Origin: a virus
Length of the DNA: 64,000 nucleotides
Reading direction: 5' to 3' (one strand)
IMG/VR virus record: IMGVR_UViG_3300007512_002515
Span: 1 to 64,000 of that record
Below are positions 26,790 to 34,963 of this stretch, piece after piece; the first letter of the stretch is position 1, and the number at the start of each line of letters is the position of its first letter. Both the position numbers and the translations under genes were made by a program. The notes beneath the pieces are model-generated. The model saw nothing but the letters and a program-made list of their open reading frames with translations, ran no database searches and was not told where the DNA came from.

Positions 26790-26837
26790 AGTAAATCTGC
26801 ATAACTTCTTTTAAAATATAAAATAAGGAAGTTGTAT
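26790..26837 (+). promoter_or_regulatory. Short AT-rich gap before the nuclease gene
   Basis: This 48-bp gap has an AT-rich centre with TTTTAAAATATAAAATA at about 26811-26827, which is near the T4-type late -10 TATAAATA but with an extra A, and then AAGGA at 26825-26829. It may mark a new transcription unit after the glycan cassette. The match is loose. Confidence 0.25.
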
Positions 26838-27710
26838 ATGCATATTAAAAACCCCGAAGAGATAGATTTTCGTACTGGGAAGCCACACGTTTCATTTTCT
26901 GAAATACGCTGTTGGAAGGAGTGCGCTTATAGACATAAGCTTTTGTATATTGACAAGATTGGTGTCGATGAGCCTTCTCCCTATTTATCTTATGGAACAG
27001 CTGTACATGAAGCAATTGAAGCATTCTTAAATACAGGAAACATGGACCCATCTATCGCAATTTCAATGATAGAAAGTGAGTGGGAAAAACACGGTTTCGA
27101 ATCAAAAGAATTCAACGATGCCCATGCAGCGTACAGAAAGTCTCAAGGGTGGAAGCCTAAGCCATATCCTCCATTACATGAGTGGAAAGAATATGCCCTA
27201 ACGGCGCTAACTGAACTACCACCATTTTTGAAAGAGACGTTTGGGGACTATGAGGTGGTGTCTGCCGAAGAGCAGCTATATGAATACTATCCTGAGTCGG
27301 ATATCTTTTTCAAGGGCTTTATCGATGCTCTTATTAAGACTAAGCTCCGGGGAAAGGATGTCTATTATGTTATTGACTGGAAAACCGCTGGTGATAAAGG
27401 GTGGTTTAGAAATAAAAAGCAAGATATTTTGACATGGGGCCAGATTGCTCTTTACAAGACTTTTTGGCGAAATAAGCTAGGTTTGGATACAAAACAGGTA
27501 AGATGTGGGTTTGTACTTTTAAAGCGCGGCGCTCCAGCAGAAAAAGTTTGCGAGCTTGTGAGCGTTTCAGTGGGCCCCAAGGCAGAAGAGAAATCGATGG
27601 CCATTCTACGAAGCATGATTAAAACTGTCCGCCGCGGTATTTTTCTTAAAAATCGAAATTCTTGTTTATTTTGTGAGTTTAAAAAGACACCCAATTGTCC
27701 AGGAGGATGA
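26838..27710 (+). CDS. RecB/Cas4-type PD-(D/E)XK nuclease with putative Fe-S cysteines
   Basis: ATG 26838 (290 aa) is preferred over TTG 26832 because AAGGA lies eight bases upstream. The N-terminus VSFSEIRCWKECAYRHKL and YGTAVHEAIEAFL hold the RecB-family His motif. KGFIDAL and YVIDWKTAG supply the GxxD and DxK catalytic motifs. A C-terminal NSCLFCEFKKTPNCPGG has C-x2-C-x8-C, and one more Cys lies in CWKEC, the arrangement of the Fe-S cluster in AddB/Cas4 nucleases. It is a DNA processing enzyme; its place between glycan genes and glycosyltransferases is unexplained by function. Confidence 0.85.
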   Translation: MHIKNPEEIDFRTGKPHVSFSEIRCWKECAYRHKLLYIDKIGVDEPSPYLSYGTAVHEAIEAFLNTGNMDPSIAISMIESEWEKHGFESKEFNDAHAAYRKSQGWKPKPYPPLHEWKEYALTALTELPPFLKETFGDYEVVSAEEQLYEYYPESDIFFKGFIDALIKTKLRGKDVYYVIDWKTAGDKGWFRNKKQDILTWGQIALYKTFWRNKLGLDTKQVRCGFVLLKRGAPAEKVCELVSVSVGPKAEEKSMAILRSMIKTVRRGIFLKNRNSCLFCEFKKTPNCPGG

Positions 27711-27767
27711 TTCTTAGACATATACGTTGAACTTTTATCGGTTATGATTATCTGGTGAGGTACGTAT

Positions 27768-29015
27768 ATGGAAAAATATAAAATACTAATGCTCTCGGAT
27801 CATGCCCTCTCAACATCGGGTGTGGGTTGTCAATCACGATTTTTGATAAATGGGTTGGTTGAAAAGGGGTGTTGGTCAGTAAGACAGTTCGGGGCAGCAT
27901 TAAAACACAACGAATATGACGTTGTGAAAATATCTGATGACTTTATTATCAAGCCAATAGATGGCTTTGGTAATCCAGATATGCTAAGAATAACTCTGGC
28001 CACTGAAAAGCCTGATGTCATTCTGCTGTTTACCGACCCAAGGTTTTTTACGTGGTTGTGGGAAATCGAGGATGAGATTCATCAGATGTGCCCCATCGCC
28101 TATTGGCATGTTTGGGATAATGATCCTCGGCCATTATTTAACGACAGTTATTACCAGGCAACAGATTTAATAAACTGTCACTCTTACCCAACCTTTAAGC
28201 AGGTAAGCTCAAAGTTTCCAGAACGTACTAATTTTATACCTCACGCCCTCCCAACTGATGTTTTCTATGAGTTTTCCGATTCAGATAAAAAACGGTACAA
28301 AGAGCAAGTTTTAGGATACCAGAAAAGAAACGACTTTGTGGCGCTATGGATTAACAGAAATGCAAAAAGAAAGAGGCCAGCCGATGTTCTCTGGGCCTGG
28401 AAAGAATTTCTAGACGAGTCTAAAGCTGAGCATGCTACATTGATAATGCATACCCAGCCGAATGACCAAGAGGGACCAAACCTAATAGCGGTCGCGGAAA
28501 GGTTAGGAATTCAGCATTCAGTACTTTTCTCTCCAGAAAGAGTTGATTTTGAGAAGATGAATGTGCTTCATAACATTTCTGATTGCTGCATAAACATCGC
28601 ATACGCAGAAGGGTTTGGACTGCCAACTTTGGAAGCTATGCAAGTTGGTAATCCGATTATCGCTGCAAAAACAGGCGGTTTAACAAGACAAGTTGTTGAC
28701 CACCGCGACGGTAGTCAAAACGGTGTCGCATTAGATATAAAGTTAAGAACGCTTGTAGGATCACAAGGTGTACCGTACATATACGAGGATTACGCTGACG
28801 TAAAAGACTTGGCAAACGCTATTATGCACTTATATTCCATGGAACCAGAAGACAGGAAAAAGCTTAGCAAGAAATGTTCAGACTATGTTAAGGAGGAATT
28901 TTCGCTTCAACGTACCATCGATGATTGGCACACAACCTTGTTAGACCTCGTGGAAAATTGGAAGCGAGGTACTCGTACAACACCACGTTTTGAAATGATA
29001 GAAATAGGAGCATAG
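27768..29015 (+). CDS. GT4 family glycosyltransferase
   Basis: A 415-aa GT-B transferase. The N-terminal strand KILMLSDHALSTSGVGCQSRFL is followed at about residue 270-310 by the C-terminal donor-site motif YAEGFGLPTLEAMQVGNPIIAAKTGG, the E-x7-E region of retaining GT4 enzymes. LWINRNAKRKRPADVL is the linker strand typical of the second domain. GAGGT precedes the ATG. It is separated from the main glycan cassette by the nuclease. It may act on the surface glycan or on another acceptor such as DNA or a virion protein; context does not settle this. Confidence 0.82.
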   Translation: MEKYKILMLSDHALSTSGVGCQSRFLINGLVEKGCWSVRQFGAALKHNEYDVVKISDDFIIKPIDGFGNPDMLRITLATEKPDVILLFTDPRFFTWLWEIEDEIHQMCPIAYWHVWDNDPRPLFNDSYYQATDLINCHSYPTFKQVSSKFPERTNFIPHALPTDVFYEFSDSDKKRYKEQVLGYQKRNDFVALWINRNAKRKRPADVLWAWKEFLDESKAEHATLIMHTQPNDQEGPNLIAVAERLGIQHSVLFSPERVDFEKMNVLHNISDCCINIAYAEGFGLPTLEAMQVGNPIIAAKTGGLTRQVVDHRDGSQNGVALDIKLRTLVGSQGVPYIYEDYADVKDLANAIMHLYSMEPEDRKKLSKKCSDYVKEEFSLQRTIDDWHTTLLDLVENWKRGTRTTPRFEMIEIGA

Positions 29016-29019
29016 TAAT

Positions 29020-30171
29020 ATGGAGGTTGTCATAAGAGGACCGCTTTTAAGCGTCACTGGTTACGGCGTACACACGCGCCAACTATTTTCGTGGGCTCAG
29101 TCTCGTGGTATGAACGTACATGCAAGTATTGTACCCTGGGGTATTTGTACGTACTATGTGAATCCCGAAGCACTAAATGGATTGATTGGTGAAATTATGA
29201 GTAAAACAACGCCAGTCGAAAATGCTGATCTCTCATTCCAGGTTCAGTTGCCAGATGAATGGGACCCTACACTAGCGAAAACGAATATTGGTGTCACTGC
29301 GGGTGTCGAGGCAGATATCTGTTCGCAGACATGGGTTGAGGCATGTAAGAAAATGCATAAAGTAATAGTCCCAAGCACATTTACTAAAAAAACCTTTGTT
29401 AGAAGCGGGGTCCCTGAAGACAAAATTTGGGTGATTCCAGAAGCGCATAGCGTAAAAGATGACACTTCCCTTATACTCGATGCGCAGTTAAGCGGTCTTC
29501 CAACTAGCTTTAATTTTTTAATGTTTGGGCAGTTAACAGGCCACACTCCGGAAACAGATAGAAAAAATACGTTTTACGCGCTCCGTTGGCTTTCAGAACT
29601 GTTTAAGGACGACAAAGATGTTGGGATAATAGTAAAAACGAACCTGGGTCGGTTCACTACAAAAGATAGAGAGCATGCCAGAATCCTTTTTGAGGGTCTA
29701 GTAAACGAAATTAGGGTAGGCGATTACCCAAGGTTTTATCTTGCTCATGGAATGCTAGACGAAACTGAGATATCAACCCTGTATAGAAACAAAACAGTGA
29801 AGGCTTTGATTGCGCCCACCAGAGGCGAGGGCTGGGGGTTACCTATTCTAGACGCTGCATGTGCTGGGTTACCAATCATTACCACTGATTACTCTGGCCA
29901 TTTAGACTTTTTAGAAAGTGTAAAATTTCTATCACTAGACTATACTCTTGTTCCAGTTCCGCCTTCTAGATGCGATGGAAGAGTGTGGATCGAGGGATCG
30001 AAGTGGGCAGACGTGAAAGAGTCCTCGTTTAAGTCTCGTGTAAAGAAATTTAGGAAGGGCTCTACTTTACCCGAAGAGTGGGCTAAGTCAGCTGCCCCGA
30101 AATTACAAAAAGAATACTCACTAAATGCCGTATCAATGGAATATGACAAATTCATGGAGAAGTGCTTTTGA
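29020..30171 (+). CDS. GT4-like glycosyltransferase
   Basis: A 383-aa GT-B protein starting four bases after its neighbour, with AGGAG upstream of the ATG. GYGVHTRQLFSWA gives the N-terminal glycine loop and APTRGEGWGLPILDAACAGLPIITTD is the donor-binding motif near residue 265-295. A FLMFGQLTGH strand begins the second domain. It pairs with the upstream GT4 and is followed, with overlap, by a small membrane protein. Acceptor and sugar are unknown. Confidence 0.78.
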   Translation: MEVVIRGPLLSVTGYGVHTRQLFSWAQSRGMNVHASIVPWGICTYYVNPEALNGLIGEIMSKTTPVENADLSFQVQLPDEWDPTLAKTNIGVTAGVEADICSQTWVEACKKMHKVIVPSTFTKKTFVRSGVPEDKIWVIPEAHSVKDDTSLILDAQLSGLPTSFNFLMFGQLTGHTPETDRKNTFYALRWLSELFKDDKDVGIIVKTNLGRFTTKDREHARILFEGLVNEIRVGDYPRFYLAHGMLDETEISTLYRNKTVKALIAPTRGEGWGLPILDAACAGLPIITTDYSGHLDFLESVKFLSLDYTLVPVPPSRCDGRVWIEGSKWADVKESSFKSRVKKFRKGSTLPEEWAKSAAPKLQKEYSLNAVSMEYDKFMEKCF

Positions 30172-30500
30172 CTGGGGTAGAGATAATATTGGCATGTAGC
30201 TTATTCATTATGACCGTGATTGCAGGAATTGCGATATATTTTGCTGTAAAATTTGGTGTTTTGATTTTGAGTATTGAAGATGCTATTGAGGAGAGTCTTG
30301 ATGTGTTAGATGAAAGATACATGTCTATTAGCGAGGTCATTGAGATTCCGCTATTTTCAGACAGCCCGCAGATTCGACAAGTTCATTTTGATTTGCGACG
30401 ATCAAGAGAAGCCATTCTTTCAATCGCGCATATACTAGTTGACGATTTTAATAGATTAGAGGATATTGAGGATGGCGAAGACCAGAAAAAAAATACGTAG
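30168..30500 (+). CDS. Small membrane-anchored protein, unknown function
   Basis: I choose TTG 30168 (110 aa), which overlaps the previous stop (TTGA) and lies eight bases after GGAG at 30156-30159; GTG 30162 is an in-frame alternative two bases from that site. One membrane segment occupies about residues 5-28 (IILACSLFIMTVIAGIAIYF), followed by a charged, helical cytosolic tail with LRRSREAILSIAHILVDD. It overlaps the sigma factor gene. I cannot name a function. Confidence 0.6.
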   Translation: MTGVEIILACSLFIMTVIAGIAIYFAVKFGVLILSIEDAIEESLDVLDERYMSISEVIEIPLFSDSPQIRQVHFDLRRSREAILSIAHILVDDFNRLEDIEDGEDQKKNT

Positions 30501-31203
30501 AAATCCTGGTAAAAAAAGGAACATGTATTTTAATAAAGATACACAGGCAGCGATTGAAGAATACCAGCAAGAGGAGTGCCTCGATAAAAGAGAGGTTATT
30601 TATCGGGAAAAAATTCTACCTGCATTTGAGCAATTATCAGAGAGCTTAATCTTTGTTTATGGGTTTCATTCCCCCTATGACAGCGTGCACGCTCTTAAGT
30701 CTGATTGCGTAACCTTTTTATACGAAACGATTTATAAGTGGGACCCCGCAAGAGGAACAAAGGCCTTCTCTTATTTTAATGTCGTCGCAAAAAATTGGCT
30801 TATTATCCGTTGTCGGAACGCGATGAAAGAGAACCGTCGTCACGTATCGATGTCAGACCTCTCAACAATGTCTTCTAGAGATAAGCACAAAGTGGCAAAC
30901 AGCAGTGTCGCTCCATCGCCGCAAGATATTTTAGAGTTGGGAGAGTTACGGGGAAATATCCTGAAGGTGATTGAAGAGATCGAAAAGCGGGTATCAAAAG
31001 ATAACGAGAAAATCTGTGTAAGCGCTATACGAACTGTTTTTGAAAACATTGATAACCTTGATTTTTTGAACAAGCGTGCTATTTACGTTTACGTAAGGGA
31101 GATCTCGGGTTTGACTTCGAAGCAGTTATCAGTTGCAATGTCAAAGATACGAAAGCACTACAAGGATATTGTTCATGATTCCCGAATCGTGGATTTATTT
31201 TAG
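30472..31203 (+). CDS. Late-transcription sigma factor, T4 gp55-like
   Basis: A 243-aa protein starting at ATG 30472, after AGAGGA, within the end of the previous gene. It has a basic N-terminus (KTRKKIRRNPGKKRN) and a region like sigma region 2, with YETIYKWDPARGTKAFSYFNVVAKNWL, which corresponds to the gp55 segment FDPxKxxKAFSYFxxxAxN known from T4-like phages. It lacks region 4. Such factors direct host RNA polymerase to late promoters with a sliding clamp. It is probably the regulator of the structural genes that surround it. Its presence is one of the main reasons to call this T4-like. Confidence 0.78.
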   Translation: MAKTRKKIRRNPGKKRNMYFNKDTQAAIEEYQQEECLDKREVIYREKILPAFEQLSESLIFVYGFHSPYDSVHALKSDCVTFLYETIYKWDPARGTKAFSYFNVVAKNWLIIRCRNAMKENRRHVSMSDLSTMSSRDKHKVANSSVAPSPQDILELGELRGNILKVIEEIEKRVSKDNEKICVSAIRTVFENIDNLDFLNKRAIYVYVREISGLTSKQLSVAMSKIRKHYKDIVHDSRIVDLF

Positions 31204-31212
31204 GTAAGCATT

Positions 31213-31581
31213 ATGGCTGACAACATCAAAAGTACACTTCAAAACTTTGAAAAAACAAAAAAGAAAATAGCAGACTTTGAAGAGATCCTCACCAAGATTA
31301 AGCATGCCGATGCAAAGAAACGTATATTATGGAAAGAGATATATGATAATGCATTAACCGATCGTCAAAATGCTCATATCTTGTTTGTTGAGGCATACAC
31401 ATGCATGACAAATTCATCTGCGGAACATGTCACCTTGGGTTCTACACTATCGAAATATTTAGAGAGGATGGCAAAATCAAACGAGCAATTATTGAAGCTG
31501 GCTGACTTAATTTCAAAGTCAGAATCAGAGCATAATTCGATAAACGCTGATGAGCTATTTTCGAAAATTCAGGATGAGTGA
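31213..31581 (+). CDS. Helical protein upstream of the baseplate hub gene
   Basis: A 122-aa protein predicted to be almost all helix, with Lys/Glu heptad-like patterns at residues 1-45 and again at 80-115 (LSKYLERMAKSNEQLLKLADLISK). No catalytic motif is seen. AGGTAAG precedes the ATG, and its stop overlaps the hub gene. Small helical proteins at this place in T4-like phages are often hub or tail assembly factors. I assign no function. Confidence 0.6.
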   Translation: MADNIKSTLQNFEKTKKKIADFEEILTKIKHADAKKRILWKEIYDNALTDRQNAHILFVEAYTCMTNSSAEHVTLGSTLSKYLERMAKSNEQLLKLADLISKSESEHNSINADELFSKIQDE

Positions 31582-33323
31582 TGGCAAAAGGTTCAGGAAC
31601 TGACGCAGTAGCGAAAATTAATAACCCCACCTCGAGCATTGCAGCAGAGGTGGAAGCAGCCCAAACTGCAGGTCCAACACAGGTCCTGCAACGCGCCGTG
31701 GTGGTTGAAGTGCTATATGATCTCGCTGCATTTACCGAAGATGAATTTACAGAGCTACAAGCGATTGTTTCGACACCAGACCTTTTAGCTTCCACTCCAC
31801 GGAACTCTATTATAGCTCGACCAGTTACTGCCGGAGCAGATAAACGAGCGACCGTTGAGAAGGATGAAGAGAGTGGAGAAGAAAAGGGAGTCGTGGGGGT
31901 TCTTTGTTACCCTTTCTTTCCGCCCCATCTGTGTTTTCCAGTTAAGCCCGGAGAACAAGTGTGGCTTATATCTGATTCGCCAGATGTAACAGCGGGAGTT
32001 CTCTACTGGATGTGTCGTATTCCAGAAGCAGACCATATTGATGGTCTCAATTTCACTCATGGTGATAGAAAATTTATTGGTTCGACTGGTGAGAAAAGTT
32101 CATCTGAAAAAGCCGCTTCCGCACAAGGCGAAGAAGTAGCAGAAGCAGCAGAAGTATTTGGGTTCCCTAATGGCCCCGGGGTGCAGGATGCGTATTCCTT
32201 GAATGGCGAGCTCGCGTATGAAGATGTTGTGAACGCTTCGTTGAGTTATATGTCATTTATTCCAGAACCAATTCCTCGCTTTACTAAGAGGCCTGGCGAT
32301 CTAGTCATTCAAGGCTCAAATAATGCATTGATTTGCCTTGGTCAAGATCGCGGATGGACCCATGATTCTAGTAATGCTGCTCGACAAACCTCAGACGGAG
32401 CAGAGCAGTCAAATGCAACGTTAGAAGACGGTGACACGACTAAGGACGCTGAAATAAGCACGGGGGCAGTGGATATTGTTGCTGGAAGAGGACGCTACGA
32501 TTTTCGAGTGCTTGGCGGCGCGGTAGATGATGATCCCGCATTAACATCTTCAAGAACTGTAGAGAACGTACCTCCCGATGAGGGTCGGGAGCCTTATCCA
32601 GAAACAAACAAAAACCCTGTTGGGAATGACACAGCTGGCGTAAATCGTTTCGACGGTCCCACAGAGGGAGACCCCGACTTAGAAAATGACGCTGCAAGAG
32701 TGTATGTTGCGATGGCAACTGAAGTAGATAAGAACTTCCATATTGATACTCCTGGAGACACCATCCCGACAGCGATCGATAGCAATGTTAAAGCAGCAGA
32801 AGATGAGTCATCTATTGAATATCCCGCTGCTGTGGTCGTAAAGTCCGATGAGGTGAGAATAATAGCCAGGAAGAAGGACTCGGGGGACCCTGTTAGTGGC
32901 GCTCCAGAAATTAATGGTAGCATTAGGCTCATTAAGGAGGGGGACGCCAGTGATGATCTGGCTGCTATCTTTATACTTCCTGATGGCACCATTCAAATTA
33001 GTGGAAAGCAGATTCTTTTAGGACGTGCTCACGCGGACGGCAGAACAAAGTCTATCTACGCAATGCTGGATGGCGGTGATCCCATGGGTCCTGATGATGC
33101 TGAACCCTGGGTTCGCTTTTCTGATTTAAAGAAATTATTTGGTCAACTTTATGAAGCTTTAGACCAGTGTTGTCAAACGCTTCAGACAAATATTTGTCCA
33201 ATCATTGGACCCAACCCTCAAGTTACTGCCGCTGCAACGCAGCTTCAAGCAATGTTGAAAATTCATAAGACTCGCACACAAGATTTTGACGAGTTAGCAT
33301 CTACAAGAATTTGGGGAGAATAA
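31581..33323 (+). CDS. Baseplate hub OB-fold protein, T4 gp5-like, no lysozyme domain
   Basis: ATG 31581 (580 aa) follows AGGA and shares a base with the previous stop. Residues about 95-165 form the gp5-type OB domain: VVGVLCYPFFPPHLCFPVKPGEQVWLIS and GVLYWMCRI, matching the pattern of hub proteins in T4-like cyanophages. The remainder is acidic, low-complexity linker plus beta segments (SIRLIKEGD, AIFILPDGTIQISGKQILL) that may form the needle. There is no lysozyme-like catalytic Glu-x8-Asp module, unlike T4 gp5. It is the central spike or hub of the baseplate. Confidence 0.72.
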   Translation: MAKGSGTDAVAKINNPTSSIAAEVEAAQTAGPTQVLQRAVVVEVLYDLAAFTEDEFTELQAIVSTPDLLASTPRNSIIARPVTAGADKRATVEKDEESGEEKGVVGVLCYPFFPPHLCFPVKPGEQVWLISDSPDVTAGVLYWMCRIPEADHIDGLNFTHGDRKFIGSTGEKSSSEKAASAQGEEVAEAAEVFGFPNGPGVQDAYSLNGELAYEDVVNASLSYMSFIPEPIPRFTKRPGDLVIQGSNNALICLGQDRGWTHDSSNAARQTSDGAEQSNATLEDGDTTKDAEISTGAVDIVAGRGRYDFRVLGGAVDDDPALTSSRTVENVPPDEGREPYPETNKNPVGNDTAGVNRFDGPTEGDPDLENDAARVYVAMATEVDKNFHIDTPGDTIPTAIDSNVKAAEDESSIEYPAAVVVKSDEVRIIARKKDSGDPVSGAPEINGSIRLIKEGDASDDLAAIFILPDGTIQISGKQILLGRAHADGRTKSIYAMLDGGDPMGPDDAEPWVRFSDLKKLFGQLYEALDQCCQTLQTNICPIIGPNPQVTAAATQLQAMLKIHKTRTQDFDELASTRIWGE

Positions 33324-33326
33324 CCG

Positions 33327-34406
33327 ATGGCTGAGAAATTTACGTTTGGGCTTGAGTCAGAAGCAGCCGATGCGACAGTCAAATTAATACAAATAGACAC
33401 GCTCGGAATCAGAGTGACTGCTGCAAACCTCGCCGCAGTTGCTGCCGCCATGGCCCTCGCCGCAGCCGAAGCCGCTATGGCAGCAGCTGAAGATGAGTTG
33501 GCTCTTGCCGAAGCAGCTGAGGCCGCAGCCCTCGCGGCACTGGCGGGCGGTGCTGAAACACCCGCCGGCCTTCTTCGAGCTTTGCCCCTTCCATTCGGGT
33601 CAATTATTCCCGAGCCTCCCGAGATAGCCTTACCGACGCTTAGCGGAAGCGGCCCTGATGTAGAGGGAGATACAGAGACTGTTGAGATGTTTGCCGCCCT
33701 AACAGAGATGAGCGGAATTCAAAAAGAGATGGGTGATGCTGTATTCGCAACACTAGACCCAATCCTCCAAGGGCTTGAGGGCGATCTTACGTACGCTGTA
33801 GCTGATACCGCAATTTTCGCTGCAGGTATAACCGACGAGCCCCATGATACCCGTCCACCGCTTCCTGTATCAGAGGTTGTGCCAAGCATGGCCCGAATGC
33901 AATTATTTGACGAGTTTGTATACGCTCTCCGCCGCGCAACCATGGCCGCCGGAACTGAAGACCCCGAAGCTCCTGGAAAAATTCTTTGTGCATATATGGC
34001 ATTAGCGGTTGAGAAATTTGTACGTAGAGCAGTTATTCGGGTGTCATTACCAGATGACAAAATTATATCATTAACCGCTGATCTTAATACCTTCGGGACA
34101 AACACAGCTGCAAAATCTGCTGAGAACATTACGTTATTCGGTAATCCAAGCTTAACAGAGTGCGACTATAATGGTACCAGCGGCGAACTTGGTTCATACG
34201 ATCTACAGTCTGCAGATATGTTACTTGGATTTAACATCGTTCCGCAGCTCACATTTTATGGTGGTATCGATACACTAAAGGACTACGGGTATAATTTCGA
34301 TGCTGGAAATAGTGATCCGCTGTATCGAGCGGAGGGAGGGGAGGTACCCTTGGTGAATCTTCAAGCTATCCTGATGGGCCTTAAAAACGGAATAAACTTT
34401 ATCTAG
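33327..34406 (+). CDS. Baseplate-region structural protein with Ala-rich helix
   Basis: This 359-aa protein has a very alanine-rich helical segment at about residues 32-75 (AAVAAAMALAAAEAAMAAAE and following), with no basic residues, then a Pro-rich linker (PLPFGSIIPEPPEIALP) and a mixed alpha/beta body. GGGGAG lies before the ATG. It lies between the hub and the gp25-like wedge gene, where T4-like phages keep hub completion proteins. The helix could insert into or slide in an assembly, but it is not a standard signal peptide. Its family is not recognised. Confidence 0.62.
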   Translation: MAEKFTFGLESEAADATVKLIQIDTLGIRVTAANLAAVAAAMALAAAEAAMAAAEDELALAEAAEAAALAALAGGAETPAGLLRALPLPFGSIIPEPPEIALPTLSGSGPDVEGDTETVEMFAALTEMSGIQKEMGDAVFATLDPILQGLEGDLTYAVADTAIFAAGITDEPHDTRPPLPVSEVVPSMARMQLFDEFVYALRRATMAAGTEDPEAPGKILCAYMALAVEKFVRRAVIRVSLPDDKIISLTADLNTFGTNTAAKSAENITLFGNPSLTECDYNGTSGELGSYDLQSADMLLGFNIVPQLTFYGGIDTLKDYGYNFDAGNSDPLYRAEGGEVPLVNLQAILMGLKNGINFI

Positions 34407-34450
34407 ATGAGGGAATTTATCGGGGTAGATAATTAACGTCAGGAGTCGAC

Positions 34451-34957
34451 ATGGCAATAGTCCCAATTGGTAATAGAAAAGTTTATTCTTTCAAGTCTGT
34501 AGGGCAAGATGCTGCTGAAAGAAAAAAGTTTAGAGCGGAGCAGATTAGCGCTAGAAATAAGACGGCTTTTGGTATAAAGACTCCAGTACAATTATCAACT
34601 GGAGGTACTGAATTTCTTAAGATGAATTATTCTATGGCAGATCAAGTTTCCGATAATTTTAGAAACTTGATTTTGACAAATCATGGAGAGCGGTTGGGGT
34701 TTCCAGATTTCGGGGCAAATCTCATGGAATTGGCATTCGAGTTACAGAGCGAAGACGGCCAACAGGAAGCTGTTCACCGTATTAGCAAAGCAGCTGGAAA
34801 GTATATGCCCTATTTAATACCCAATACTTTTGAAGCGATTGTTGATCATTTTGATAATCAGACGGTTGCGAAAGTCGGCCTTAGGATAAGTTACGATATT
34901 CCGAAACTAAAGGTAAGTAATAGAATTTTAGAAGTGATCATCTACACTGCGAGTTAA
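34451..34957 (+). CDS. Baseplate wedge protein, gp25-like
   Basis: A 168-aa member of the gp25/GPW family, judged by DQVSDNFRNLILTNHGERLGFPDFGANLMELAFE in the middle; the family core is the turn RxGxPxFG. AGGAG at 34441-34445 precedes the ATG. In T4 gp25 joins wedges of the baseplate and primes the sheath. An N-terminal extension of about 60 residues is longer than in T4 gp25 (132 aa). It is followed directly by the gp6-like gene, as expected. Confidence 0.86.
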   Translation: MAIVPIGNRKVYSFKSVGQDAAERKKFRAEQISARNKTAFGIKTPVQLSTGGTEFLKMNYSMADQVSDNFRNLILTNHGERLGFPDFGANLMELAFELQSEDGQQEAVHRISKAAGKYMPYLIPNTFEAIVDHFDNQTVAKVGLRISYDIPKLKVSNRILEVIIYTAS

Positions 34958-34963
34958 TAAAAA

